Below, piece by piece: positions 1 to 9,143 of a stretch of DNA of 64,000 bases. A program made the position numbers and the translations under genes. Positions within the stretch are counted from its first letter, which is position 1. The number at the start of each line of letters is the position of its first letter. This stretch comes from Deltaproteobacteria bacterium (GTDB lineage Bacteria; Desulfobacterota; Desulfarculia; JACQYL01): positions 32,390-96,389 of the forward strand of contig JACQYL010000013.1 of assembly GCA_016208165.1 (NCBI GenBank), written 5' to 3'. The notes under the pieces are model-generated. The model was not told the DNA's origin. It saw nothing but the letters and a program-made list of their open reading frames with translations, and searched no databases.

Positions 1-41
1 TTCCTGAGCGGAGGCCGGGCGCACTTGAAAGGACCCAAGTC

Positions 42-1250
42 GTGACCTCGCGCTTTAAACTCGTGCTCGTGGGAGTATTGTATTTTGCGGAGGGATTTCC
101 TTTCGGCACGGTCATGGATATCCTGCCCGTGTATTTCCGGTTCTCGGGCGTATCGCTCAAAGACATCGGATTGTTGAGTCTGGCCACATTGCCCTGGTCC
201 TTGAAGTTTTTGTGGGCCCCGCTCGTGGACTATTGGGGACGCGTTCGTAACTGGATCTGGGTGGCTGAACTCGGGATCGCCGGTCTGATGGTAAGCCTCG
301 CGTTAGTGAAATCGTCGGAACCGTCCTTCCTGTTGTGGGCATGCATCATGATGCTGGCCGCGTTTTCGGCCACTCAGGACATCGCAGTGGACGCCTACAC
401 GATTCGGCTGCTTTCCATAAGAGAGATGGGCGCCGCCAACGGAGTCCGGGTGTCGTCCTATCGCGCGGCCCTCATTTTGTCCGGTGGAGCCATGGTTGCG
501 TTGGGGGGATGGATCGGATGGAATTGGGTGTTTGCCGGTTCCGCGGCGATCATGGTTTTGTGCGCCGTATGCGTGCTCAGAATGCCTTACGTGGGAGACG
601 TCCCCGCGTCAACCATCACAGAGGCGGTCAAGAAGCCGTTCAAGGATTTCCTTACGCGGCCCAAGGCATTGGCCGTGCTCGCCTTCGTGCTCTGCTTCAA
701 ACTGGGCGATATGGCCATGGGACCCATGGTCCGGCCTTTCTGGGTGGACAGGGGGCTGTCAAGTACGGAGATCGGCTTGATCACTGGAACGTTCGGCATT
801 GTGGCCGCGGTTCTGGGGGCGCTGGCAGGAGGCGTGTACACGACCCGGAAGGGAATTTTCCGGGGTCTTTGGGTCCTTGGGCTCTGGCAGGCTGTGAGCA
901 ATTTGGGGTATGCGGTTGTGGCCCAAATGCCGTTTACAGGGCATTGGGGCGTGTACGCCGCTTCTCTCATAGAATCATTTTGCGGGGGTCTCGGTACCGC
1001 CTCGTTCCTGGCGTTCCTGATGAGCATTTGCCGTAAGGAGATGGCCGCCACTCAATACGCGCTATTAAGCGCGTTATTCGGCCTGGCAAGATCTCTTTCG
1101 GGCGCATTGAGCGGCTGGGCCACCACGGAAATGGGATACGGCCTCTATTTCGCCTTTACTTTTTTGCTGGCGTTTCCGGCGTACGCTTTTCTGCCCGCGG
1201 TGAAGATGTGGATTCCCGAGAACCATTCGACGTCCGAGGAAACCGGCTAA
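42..1250 (+). CDS. MFS permease, AmpG-like
   Basis: A 402-residue polytopic membrane protein with about twelve hydrophobic segments, the usual size and shape of a major facilitator superfamily carrier. The segment PWSLKFLWAPLVD near residues 51-63 matches the loop between helices 2 and 3 of AmpG and acetyl-CoA-transporter-type permeases, which move muropeptides or acyl-CoA-like solutes across the inner membrane. The C-terminal tail is short and hydrophilic. The start is a GTG with a GAAAGGA ribosome site about 8 bases upstream. AmpG proper is usually longer, so the substrate is not settled. It stands alone: the next gene begins about 225 bases on. MFS identity is firm; AmpG-like specificity is inference. 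Confidence 0.8.
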   Translation: MTSRFKLVLVGVLYFAEGFPFGTVMDILPVYFRFSGVSLKDIGLLSLATLPWSLKFLWAPLVDYWGRVRNWIWVAELGIAGLMVSLALVKSSEPSFLLWACIMMLAAFSATQDIAVDAYTIRLLSIREMGAANGVRVSSYRAALILSGGAMVALGGWIGWNWVFAGSAAIMVLCAVCVLRMPYVGDVPASTITEAVKKPFKDFLTRPKALAVLAFVLCFKLGDMAMGPMVRPFWVDRGLSSTEIGLITGTFGIVAAVLGALAGGVYTTRKGIFRGLWVLGLWQAVSNLGYAVVAQMPFTGHWGVYAASLIESFCGGLGTASFLAFLMSICRKEMAATQYALLSALFGLARSLSGALSGWATTEMGYGLYFAFTFLLAFPAYAFLPAVKMWIPENHSTSEETG

Positions 1251-1476
1251 CGTTCGGATCGCCGGAGCGACGGTACGGAAATCAAGCCGGAAGACAGGTG
1301 GTTTGGAAGCGGTTTCCGGACCTCCCGCGACCGTCTGAGAGGCTACCGCCAACCGAGATTGAGGTATGGAGGCACGGCATGCCCTGCCGCTACGAATCGG
1401 GGTAGGCGTCTTCCGCCGGTCGGCGCCGGTTACAAGAGTTCTGAAAGGGAGTACGGGGCTGCGGAAGGTTTCCCCC

Positions 1477-2691
1477 GTGAACAACGAGATGACCGAATTA
1501 TCCATCGAGCGGAGGGCGAAACGCCATGTTTGGAGTCGAGACCACGACTTCCTGGCCGTATGCGCGCCGGGTCTCGAGGCCGCCTGCCGCGCGGAGCTGT
1601 CCGCTCTGGATTCCAAAGTTCTGACCGTCATACGCGGTGGAGTGGCGTTTGCCGGCCGGCTCGAAGCAGGCTATTCGGCGAATCTATGGCTTAGATCGGC
1701 CGGTCGCGTACTTATGCGGGTGGACCGCTTTCGAGCCGGAGCGTACGAGGAGATTTTTTCGAAAAGCCGAAAGATGTACTGGGAAACACTCCTGGCGCCG
1801 GGCGCCCTGCTGTCGTTCAGAACCGTGGTTCGATATTCCCGCGCCGGCCACACGGAAAGAGTGGAGAAGGCGATCCTGGACGGGATTCAAGCCCGCTTCA
1901 ACGAGCTAGGACTGAAAAGACCGATGCTCGTGGAACCTGAAGGCCCTTCCGAACGGCTTCCCGAAGTGCAGGAAGTATACGTGAGGATGGAGGGGAACCA
2001 GTGCCTGTTGAGTCTGGACATGTCCGGACCGCCTTTGCATTTCAGGGGGTATCGTAAGGATGTCCATCATGCGCCGATTCGTGAAACCATGGCGGCCGGC
2101 TTACTGTTGCTGATGGGTTGGCGCCGTGAAGAGCCTCTGTTGGACCCCATGTGCGGTTCGGGAGCGTTCCCCATCGAGGCGGCCCTCATGGGACACAACC
2201 GGGCCCCCGGACTCCGTCGGGATTTTGCGTTTACGCGTTGGCCCTGTTTTCGCCCGAAATCGTGGGAATACCTGCTGAGAGAGGCGGCAAAATCCGAACG
2301 GAACGCGCCTCCGCTTCGGTTACTCGGTCGGGATCGCGATCCTGACGCCATTCGAGCGGCGGAGGAAAACTTCCGGCGCACCGGAATTGAACACCGGGTT
2401 GCGTTCGAGACGGCCGATTTTTTTCAAACCAAGGCTCCATTTGATTCCGGCGTGTTGGCGATAAATCCGCCTTATGGTAAGCGTGTGTCCACGGGGTCGG
2501 ATCCGGCGAAACTGTACAGGGAAATCGGGAGAAAGATCCGGGCCGATTATGGCGGATGGCGTGTGCTGATACTCGTCCCCGGATGGAGGGCCGCGCAGGC
2601 CCTCCATCTGAACCCGCGCAGCACGGTTCTCCTGGATCACGGGGGATTTCCGGTGCTGGCTGTAATGACGGACGCCGTGAAAACGATATGA
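1477..2691 (+). CDS. THUMP-domain class I RNA methyltransferase (RlmL/YpsC type)
   Basis: Predicted SAM-dependent methyltransferase for 23S rRNA guanine N2, by analogy with the N-terminal half of E. coli RlmKL. The N-terminal third looks like a ferredoxin-like plus THUMP RNA-binding region. The catalytic domain carries the SAM-binding loop LDPMCGSGAFPIEAAL near residue 221 and the NPPYG motif near residue 330, which is typical of amino-group N-methyltransferases. At 404 residues it lacks the RlmK half, like Gram-positive YpsC. The frame is open back to 1366, but that extension is low quality. I chose GTG 1477, preceded by GGAAGG; ATG 1489 is an alternative. Family is confident; the exact target base is not shown. 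Confidence 0.85.
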   Translation: MNNEMTELSIERRAKRHVWSRDHDFLAVCAPGLEAACRAELSALDSKVLTVIRGGVAFAGRLEAGYSANLWLRSAGRVLMRVDRFRAGAYEEIFSKSRKMYWETLLAPGALLSFRTVVRYSRAGHTERVEKAILDGIQARFNELGLKRPMLVEPEGPSERLPEVQEVYVRMEGNQCLLSLDMSGPPLHFRGYRKDVHHAPIRETMAAGLLLLMGWRREEPLLDPMCGSGAFPIEAALMGHNRAPGLRRDFAFTRWPCFRPKSWEYLLREAAKSERNAPPLRLLGRDRDPDAIRAAEENFRRTGIEHRVAFETADFFQTKAPFDSGVLAINPPYGKRVSTGSDPAKLYREIGRKIRADYGGWRVLILVPGWRAAQALHLNPRSTVLLDHGGFPVLAVMTDAVKTI

Positions 2692-2721
2692 AAACGGCTC
2701 CGGCACTCGATGCTGCGCCAA

Positions 2722-2852
2722 AATTCGTCATCCCGGCCAAGCCCCGTACAACGGGGAGCTGGGCGGAATCCGGAATCGACTGGACCAATTGAATTTTTCT
2801 GGATTCCGGATCTCACTGCGTTCGTCCGGAATGACGTTTCCGAGATTGCGAC
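2722..2852. repeat. Dispersed palindromic intergenic repeat, family C, copy 1
   Basis: A non-coding block of about 130 bp beginning ATTCGTCATCCCGGCC and ending GTCCGGAATGACG, with inverted GGAATCC/GGATTCC arms. A second, diverged copy lies at 55008-55138 in the same orientation. The shared TCATCCCGG...CCGGAATGAC frame resembles short intergenic repeats scattered in many proteobacterial genomes. No open frame in it looks coding. Confidence 0.75.
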
Positions 2853-3162
2853 ACAACCTCATTCGCCTGCTCCGAAGTGACTCTTCGACATACGGGAGCG
2901 ACCATTGCATGTTTAGAAAAGATGTTGGCCGGCGCGTAAATTGACAGTATAAACGTTGACAAGCGGTTAGGCTTACGGTAGGTTCAAAAATAGCTAATTT
3001 ATGGCTATTATATGGCTATATTGTTCGCCGGCACAGGATAACCACGGGTCTTGACCTGCGCGCGGCCCGCATTTTTAGAGAACGCGCAGGTGCGCCGCAA
3101 AGCCACGCGGACTGCTTGGGGTCACCCGGAGAGACAACACCCGCATTCCAAGGAGGTTAGAC
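2853..3162. other. Intergenic leader of paaK
   Basis: There is no gene here. The stretch is locally AT-rich, with two TTGACA boxes (2941 and 2956) and a short run of near-direct repeats around ATGGCTAT at 2990-3022. A promoter for the paaK-iorAB unit probably lies here, but no convincing -10 box is spaced from either TTGACA. A strong AAGGAGG ribosome site precedes paaK at about 3150. Confidence 0.35.
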
Positions 3163-4458
3163 ATGTCCAAGTTCTGGGATGAAAAGTTCGAAACCATGCC
3201 TTACGAGGAAATGGCCAAGTTTCAACTGGCGAAGCTCAAAGAGACGCTGGCCTGGGTTTACGAAAAGGTGCCGTTCTACAGAAAAACCTTTGATCATGCG
3301 GGATTGAAGCCCACGTCGGTGGGAAAGCTCGAGGATCTTGCCCGATTTCCTTTTTCGATCAAGAATGACTTGAGAGATAATTATCCGTTTGGGCTATGCG
3401 CCCTACCCATGAAGGATCTCGTCCGTATCCACGCTTCTTCGGGAACGACCGGAAAACCCATTACAGGGCCGTACAGTCGGGAAGACCGTAATCAGTGGGC
3501 CAACTGCATGGCGCGCACACTGTATTCGCATGGCGTCCGAGAAGATGACCTGTGCCAGAATGCTTACGGCTATGGGCTTTTCACCGGGGGGCTCGGGTTT
3601 CATTTGGGCGCGGAATTAATCGGGTGCGCGATTGTTCCGACTTCGAGCGGTCTGACGGAACGACAGATTGTGATTATGCAGGATTTCGGGAGCAACGTGC
3701 TGTTCTCTACGCCGACATACGCGCTGACTATTGCGGAGAAAGCGGAAAAGATGGGCGTCGACATGAAATCGTTGCCGCTCCGAGTGGGTTGTTTCGGCGC
3801 GGAACCCTGGACACCGAAAATGCGCGACGAAATCGAAAAACGCATGGGAATCATTGCGCATGAAGCGTACGGGTTGACCGAAATGATGGGCCCCGGCGTC
3901 GCCTTTTCATGCGAAGCCCGCAACCTGCATATCAACGAAGATCATTGTTATCCGGAGGTCATCGACCCCGAAACGCTCCAGCCGCTGCCGATGGGCGAAA
4001 CCGGCGAGCTGGTTTTCACGGCTCTCCAGAGACGCGCCATGCCCCTGATACGGTACCGGACGAAAGACATTACCAGGCTGGTTCGTACGAAATGCGACTG
4101 CGGTCGGACCCTGATCACCATGGACAAAATAACCGGCCGGGATGACGACATGCTCATCATCAGCGGGGTCAATGTATTCCCTTCCCAGGTGGAGAGCGTG
4201 ATCATGGAGTTCAAGGACATGGAGCCCCACTATCAGATTCGGGTGCGGAAAAAGGGCTACCTGGACGTCATGCTGGTTGAAGCCGAAGCCAAACGGGTCG
4301 TTTATGAAGCGGGCAAGGAATCCGTGCAAAAATTAGCGGACTTGATATCGGATCGAATACTTCAAGTCATTGGCATCACGGTGCCCATATCCATTGTTCC
4401 GATGAACAGCATCCCCCGGAGCGAGGGGAAAGCCAAACGCGTGATCGACGAGAGGTAG
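3163..4458 (+). CDS. paaK: Phenylacetate-CoA ligase
   Basis: Adenylate-forming ligase that activates phenylacetate or a related aryl-acetate with ATP and CoA. At 431 residues it has the normal length for PaaK. Visible motifs are the phosphate-binding loop SSGTTGKPITG at about residues 91-101, the A5 region YGLTEMMGPG, the ribose-binding YRTKD and the hinge region TGRDDDMLIISGVNVFP. A perfect AAGGAGG site fixes the start. It is followed by iorA and iorB in the same direction. That arrangement links oxidative decarboxylation of aryl-pyruvates with interconversion of aryl-acetate and aryl-acetyl-CoA during anaerobic use of aromatic amino acids. Running in the ATP-forming direction is possible but not shown. 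Confidence 0.92.
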   Translation: MSKFWDEKFETMPYEEMAKFQLAKLKETLAWVYEKVPFYRKTFDHAGLKPTSVGKLEDLARFPFSIKNDLRDNYPFGLCALPMKDLVRIHASSGTTGKPITGPYSREDRNQWANCMARTLYSHGVREDDLCQNAYGYGLFTGGLGFHLGAELIGCAIVPTSSGLTERQIVIMQDFGSNVLFSTPTYALTIAEKAEKMGVDMKSLPLRVGCFGAEPWTPKMRDEIEKRMGIIAHEAYGLTEMMGPGVAFSCEARNLHINEDHCYPEVIDPETLQPLPMGETGELVFTALQRRAMPLIRYRTKDITRLVRTKCDCGRTLITMDKITGRDDDMLIISGVNVFPSQVESVIMEFKDMEPHYQIRVRKKGYLDVMLVEAEAKRVVYEAGKESVQKLADLISDRILQVIGITVPISIVPMNSIPRSEGKAKRVIDER

Positions 4459-4591
4459 ATCCTGTCAAGCGATGATGCCCCGGGAGGGCGACCCATCGGA
4501 TTTGATTTATGAAAGGGGCTCGAGGCGCCCTCATGGAGGGGCTTGCGGCCGAGTGTGGACCATGGAATGGTCAGCCAAAGAGAGGTAGTGT

Positions 4592-6448
4592 ATGCACAAG
4601 CTTTTGACCGATTCTCCAGGGGAGAAGATGCTCATGTTGGGCAACGAGGCTATTGCCCGGGGAGCTATAGAAGCCGGCGTGGCCTTCGGAGCAACGTATC
4701 CGGGCACGCCTTCTTCCGAGATCAGCGAATATCTGTTTCGGATTTCCCACGAAACGGATCTGTACTTCGAGTATTCCACCAACGAAAAAGTAGCCTTGGA
4801 AATCGCCGCGGGCGCGGCGGTCTGCGGCCTTCGCTCCATGGCCGTCATGAAACATGTGGGCATGAACGTAGCGGCCGATGCGCTGATGACTCTCGCCTAT
4901 GTAGGAGTTCGAGGGGGTCTCGTGATCGTCTGCGCGGATGATCCCTTCATGTTTTCCAGCCAGAACGAACAGGACAACCGCTACTACGGAAAGCTCTCCG
5001 GACTGCCCATCCTCGAGCCTTCCACGGGCGATGAAGCCAAGGAGATGGTGAAGTACGCTTTCGATCTGTCGGAAGAACTGAAGGAGCCGGTCATACTGCG
5101 CACCACGACGCGGATCAATCATTCGTCGTTTGTCGTGGAACTGGGCAATATTCGCCGACGGGAAACCCGGGGCGACTTTGAAAAGAACCCGTTTCGCTAT
5201 GTTACCGTGCCCGCGGTTTCCAGAAACCTCCATAAGCTGCTTTTGCAGAACTACGACAAGGCATTGGCGACCGCCAACAGGTCACCATGGAACCGGATTT
5301 CGGGGGACGGCAAGTGGGGCATTGCGTGCAACGGTGTCAGTTATAACTATGTACAAGACGCGGTGAAGGAACTGGGTATTTCAGAAAGAACGAAAGTATT
5401 GCGCGTCGGGTTTTCCCATCCTTTTCCCAACGGCCTGGTCCAGGAGTTTCTCAAAGGGTGCGAGCGTGTTCTCGTGGTGGAAGAAGGCGAGCCGTACATG
5501 GAGGAAAGTGTCAAAGCCGCGGCTCAAGAAGCCGGCTGCACGATTTCGATCCGGGGCAAAGGCGACGAACTGTTTTCCCGCCTGTTTGAGTTCGATCCGG
5601 CTCTCGTGCGTCGGAATGTGGCTCGTTTCTTCGGTCTGAGCGAACCCATGTCCGAATCCATCAGCGCCGCCGGTTTGCCCGAAATTCCCCAGCGGCCGCC
5701 GAACCTTTGCGCGGGATGCCCCCACCGGGCCACTTTCTACTCCGTCCGAAAAGTCCTGGGAGACGACGCCATCTATCCCACGGACATCGGATGCTACACA
5801 TTGGGCCTCCTTCCCCCGCTCTCCATGGCCGATTTCCTCATCTGCATGGGATCCAGCGTAGGCACGGCGGCGGGCTTTGCCCGAGCCACGGGGAGAAAGG
5901 TGGTGGCTTTCATCGGAGACTCGACGTTTTTTCATTCGGGATTACCCGGTCTGGTGAGCGCGGTGCACCACAACCACAATTTTACCCTGGTCATACTGGA
6001 TAACGGCACAACCGCCATGACCGGTCACCAACCCCACCCCGGAGTGGATTTGAGGCCGCTCGGTTTCGAAGGGTACTCCACCGTGGATATTGAAACCGTG
6101 GTCCGAGGCCTTGGCGTAAAACACGTAACCGTAGTCGAACCGTTGAAACTCAAGAAGACTCAGGAAGCCGTCAAGGAAGCCGTCGAGTTTAAAGGGGTGT
6201 CCGTCATCATTTCTCGAGAAATCTGCCCTCTCTACGCCAAAGTGCTGCCGGACGCGAAAAAAACGCGGTCTTTTCACGTGGCGGAGGCCAAGTGCGCGAA
6301 TCACAGGGTCTGCATTAACGACCTGGGGTGCCCGGCGTTCTATCTCGAAGACGACCGCGTCAAGATAAACGAGAACGTGTGCATCGGTTGTGCGGTATGC
6401 GCCCAGATATGTCCGGAAAATGCCATATTGCCGGTCAAGACGGCCTAG
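4592..6448 (+). CDS. iorA: Indolepyruvate ferredoxin oxidoreductase, alpha subunit
   Basis: Large subunit of the thiamine-diphosphate enzyme that oxidatively decarboxylates aryl-pyruvates to aryl-acetyl-CoA and reduces ferredoxin. At 618 residues it is full length. The order is: N-terminal pyrimidine-binding and transketolase-like domains; CAGCPHR near residue 371; TPP/Mg motif GDSTFFHSG from about 441 with LDNGTTAMTG following; then a C-terminal ferredoxin domain with CANHRVCINDLGC near 570 and CIGCAVCAQICPE near 597-608. That domain supplies two cysteine clusters. A GAGG site lies upstream of the chosen ATG. The stop is 9 bases before iorB, so the pair is co-transcribed and would form the IorA/IorB heterodimer. 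Confidence 0.95.
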   Translation: MHKLLTDSPGEKMLMLGNEAIARGAIEAGVAFGATYPGTPSSEISEYLFRISHETDLYFEYSTNEKVALEIAAGAAVCGLRSMAVMKHVGMNVAADALMTLAYVGVRGGLVIVCADDPFMFSSQNEQDNRYYGKLSGLPILEPSTGDEAKEMVKYAFDLSEELKEPVILRTTTRINHSSFVVELGNIRRRETRGDFEKNPFRYVTVPAVSRNLHKLLLQNYDKALATANRSPWNRISGDGKWGIACNGVSYNYVQDAVKELGISERTKVLRVGFSHPFPNGLVQEFLKGCERVLVVEEGEPYMEESVKAAAQEAGCTISIRGKGDELFSRLFEFDPALVRRNVARFFGLSEPMSESISAAGLPEIPQRPPNLCAGCPHRATFYSVRKVLGDDAIYPTDIGCYTLGLLPPLSMADFLICMGSSVGTAAGFARATGRKVVAFIGDSTFFHSGLPGLVSAVHHNHNFTLVILDNGTTAMTGHQPHPGVDLRPLGFEGYSTVDIETVVRGLGVKHVTVVEPLKLKKTQEAVKEAVEFKGVSVIISREICPLYAKVLPDAKKTRSFHVAEAKCANHRVCINDLGCPAFYLEDDRVKINENVCIGCAVCAQICPENAILPVKTA

Positions 6449-6457
6449 GAGGTTAGA

Positions 6458-7078
6458 ATGGATCCAATCAGATTGATCATAGTGGCCGTGGGCGGCCAGG
6501 GTAATCTATTGGCTTCCCGCGTGCTGGGGGAAGCGGCTCTTGCCGCCAACGTTCCGGTGCGGATGAGCGAGATTCACGGTATGGCTCAGAGGGGGGGCGT
6601 TGTGGAATCGGCCGTTCTTTTCGGAGACGTCGAGAGTACGATCATTTCGGACGGCGAGGCGGACGCGCTTGTGGGTTTCGAGCCGTCGGAAACCCTCAGA
6701 GCTGCGAAAAAGTGCGGCAAGGATACCGTGGTCATTACAAACCTGGGACAGTTGCCTCCTTTCACGGTCGCCATCGGCAAAGGCGTGTACCCGGACATAC
6801 CCTCCTCTCTGGATCTTCTCAGGCAGCGGGTGAAGAAAGTCATTGCCTTTGATGGCACGGGCCTGGCCATAAAGGCCGGGAACGCAGACGAAGGAAGGAG
6901 AAAACGCACCGATCCCTTTTTCGGCCTTCGTGAGGAACGCCGAGACCGAAATCGACGACCTGATCCTTCGGAACGGGAACTGGTTCTCCGAGCTTCCCTA
7001 CGGGGGCGCTTTGACCAAGGAGGCGGCGCGACAACTCGAGATCGAGAAGCGCGCCGTGTGGAGAAGGGTAATCTATGA
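6458..7078 (+). pseudogene. iorB: Indolepyruvate ferredoxin oxidoreductase, beta subunit, 3' end lost
   Basis: Residues 1-143 are a good IorB: the nucleotide-binding start LIIVAVGGQGNLLASRVLGEA, then EIHGMAQRGGVVES and VGFEPSETLRAA. Family identity breaks at AIKAGNA (about base 6887). The usual last 45 or so residues, which include a hydrophobic NMVxLGAL-like helix, are absent. The frame instead continues as an Arg-rich shadow of a different coding frame (see 6888-7256) until 7078. Either the gene was cut by a rearrangement or the junction is an assembly chimera. If real, IorA has lost an intact partner here unless another iorB exists elsewhere. The start is fixed by AGGAGG and by the short gap from iorA. 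Confidence 0.75.
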
Positions 7079-7256
7079 CGCCGGGCGCTCCAACCTGCCG
7101 GCCTTGAAGTGGGAAGCGTCTCATGATGAAAAAGTGTGTTCCGAATGTGCAAAGCACGACGGCCGGGTTTTTTACGGACACGAGTACGACCTGCTGAACC
7201 AGCTAAAAATGCATGTCGGATGCCGCTGCAACCTGATGCCCGTTCGTAACGTCTAG
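6888..7256 (+). pseudogene. Phage head-morphogenesis-like C-terminal fragment
   Basis: Frame 3 of this stretch is open from the iorB junction. The longest start-to-stop part (GTG 6930) encodes 108 residues. The C terminus has the layout of SPP1 gp7 / Mu F-like minor head proteins: WRRVIYDAGRSN, then SHDEKVCSECAKHDGRVF, then HVGCRCNLMPV, the last resembling the usual HPNCRCxLxPV ending. Only the tail of such a protein is present, with no other phage gene beside it. It therefore looks like a remnant fused onto iorB. The family call rests on motif memory and is tentative. Confidence 0.45.
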
Positions 7257-7603
7257 TGGAAATGCGGATGTCCGCGACCCCTCCTTGACCAAACTCGTAC
7301 GAAGTGAAGCGCCGGCGTCCTTGCCGAAAAAGACCCGGAAGGTTTCAGTAGGGCTTACATGTGCGAAAACCTTTTTTTACTCCCTAATTCGGAGGCTTAC
7401 CTTGTCGAACAAGGCGCACAACCAACGCGTCTCTTTCATTTCCATGTTGTTTACAAAATAATTCATAAACTATTTGCGATGTGTGCCGATGCAGAAATAT
7501 AGTCTTAGGATACTATCCTTAAGACTGCCTTCGAACCAAATTCAAACGCAGACATACTCGATAAGGCGCGAAGCGATTTGCGCGTGATAGAGGTAACACC
7601 GGA
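7257..7603. other. Intergenic region upstream of the HD-GYP regulator
   Basis: No gene is seen in these 347 bases. The left part is GC-rich and anonymous. From about 7430 it becomes AT-rich and holds a promoter-like region with an overlapping palindrome (see 7474-7526). I found no continuation of iorB here. Confidence 0.5.
7474..7526 (+). promoter_or_regulatory. Candidate promoter overlapped by a palindrome
   Basis: TTGCGA at 7474 is followed after 18 bases by TATAGT at 7498. The -10 box runs into an imperfect palindrome at 7501-7526 with arms AGTCTTAGGATA and TATCCTTAAGACT (one bulged base). A dyad overlapping the -10 and start site is the usual position of a repressor operator. The sequence is about 80 bases upstream of the response-regulator start. 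It is inferred only from sequence. Confidence 0.4.
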
Positions 7604-9103
7604 ATGACTGGCAGGGTACTGATTGTTGACGACGAGGCGGGCATCCGTAAGGTGCTGAACCTACGGCTCGGCAGTCTGGGTTATGAAACTTCGGAAGCCG
7701 AGAACGGCGCCAAGGCCCTAAACATCTTGAGGGAAAAGCCCTTTGACGCGGTCCTGTGCGACATCAAGATGCCGGAAATGGATGGACTTGAAATGATTGG
7801 AAAACTCCGTCAATCGGATCCGATCACCCCTGTGATCATGCTGACCGGTTTTATTGACTTGGAAACCGCCGTTGAGGTCATGAAAAGAGGCGCATTCGAT
7901 TACCTTACTAAACCGGTTCATAGCGACGCGCTTTTTTTGGCGGTGGAAAAGGCGATTGATTATAAACGCGTGCTCATACGCAACAGGCTCCTCGAGGAAG
8001 AGAAACAGCGGTATCACGAAGAACTCAAGCAGATGGTGGCGGAGCAGACTCGAATCATCCGGTCCATGTTCGACCTGGCCAACCGCTTGAACAGCCTGGA
8101 TTCCATGAATCTGATTCTCGAGAGCATCTTGGAGTCGATCTCAGAGTTTATACCGTCGAATCGGGTCCTCGTGATGCTACTGGATAAAGATGGGACGCAT
8201 TTTGAAATAGCAACAAGTCGGGGGATAGCCGTTGATGAAGTAAAAAACCTCCGGATTCCGGCGGGCAACGGAGCGTGCTCAGGGCTCTTTCATACTGGAG
8301 GGGTCCGGATTATTAACGAGGGAAGCTCCAAGGAGGCTTCGGAAATTCTAGAAAGTTTCGAGGGCCTGGTTAACGCCCCCTTTATGCAGGCCGCGCTTAT
8401 GGGCGCACGATCCAGACTGGGTGTCATACACATTTGCGAAAAAAAAGACGGAGCGCCGTTTACGGAAAAAGAAGCGGAGATTTTATCCTACATTGCCGAT
8501 TCCGCCACCGTAGCCGTCAACAATCAATTGTACGAGCGCCGTCTTGAAGAGAGTTACCTGGCAACCATACGGGCCCTGGCCATGGCGATCGAGGCCAAGG
8601 ATCCGTATACGCGCGGCCATTCGGAGCGTGTGGCGGAGCTTTCCGTTCGAGTGGCGGAACATTTGGGACTACCCGAGGATGAACTGAGGATTTTACGTTT
8701 CGCAGGGGCGTTGCACGACGTGGGCAAAATCGGCGTACCCGGAAGCGTTTTGACCAAACCCGGACGGTTGACAGCCGAGGAGTTCGAGCAAATTCGTCAG
8801 CACCCCGTCATCGGCGAGAAGATGATCCGGGAAGCCGACTTTCTTACGGAGGCGAGGGGTATCATTCGTCAGCACCACGAGCGCATCGATGGGACGGGCT
8901 ATCCGGACGGACTAAAGGGTGATGAAATCTGCCTGGGCGCCCGCATCATGGCGTTAGCCGACGCATATGACGCGATGACCACGGATCGAACCTACCGCAA
9001 GGCTATGGAGCGGGGGGAGGCCATAGCAGAGATAGAGCGAGTGTCCGGATCGCAATTCGATCCGGAGTGTTTGGAAGCGTTCCTGGCCGTGGTCGTAGAC
9101 TGA
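7604..9103 (+). CDS. Response regulator with REC, GAF and HD-GYP domains
   Basis: A 499-residue cytoplasmic regulator predicted to break down cyclic di-GMP. The receiver domain (residues 1-120) has the acidic pair D9/D10, phospho-acceptor D53 in LCDIKMPEMD, and the conserved lysine in YLTKP. A coiled linker leads to a GAF-like domain (about 145-300). The last 190 residues are HD-GYP: HDVGKIGVPGSVL near 371, QHHERIDGTGYPDGL near 425, and DAYDAMTTDRTYR. The catalytic HD and GYP residues are all present, so activity is likely. No histidine kinase lies next to it, so the partner is unknown. It is transcribed alone behind the candidate promoter at 7474. Confidence 0.93.
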   Translation: MTGRVLIVDDEAGIRKVLNLRLGSLGYETSEAENGAKALNILREKPFDAVLCDIKMPEMDGLEMIGKLRQSDPITPVIMLTGFIDLETAVEVMKRGAFDYLTKPVHSDALFLAVEKAIDYKRVLIRNRLLEEEKQRYHEELKQMVAEQTRIIRSMFDLANRLNSLDSMNLILESILESISEFIPSNRVLVMLLDKDGTHFEIATSRGIAVDEVKNLRIPAGNGACSGLFHTGGVRIINEGSSKEASEILESFEGLVNAPFMQAALMGARSRLGVIHICEKKDGAPFTEKEAEILSYIADSATVAVNNQLYERRLEESYLATIRALAMAIEAKDPYTRGHSERVAELSVRVAEHLGLPEDELRILRFAGALHDVGKIGVPGSVLTKPGRLTAEEFEQIRQHPVIGEKMIREADFLTEARGIIRQHHERIDGTGYPDGLKGDEICLGARIMALADAYDAMTTDRTYRKAMERGEAIAEIERVSGSQFDPECLEAFLAVVVD

Positions 9104-9143
9104 ACTTCCGCCTTTTGGAAAGTTCCAACCGGAGCTGAAATCG

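Noticed and set aside
7257..7290. Duplicated target site flanking the phage-like fragment in iorB
   Set aside because: GGGAACGCAGACG at 6878 and GGAAATGCGGATG at 7258 look alike, but they differ at several positions and the sequence after 7257 is not the rest of iorB.
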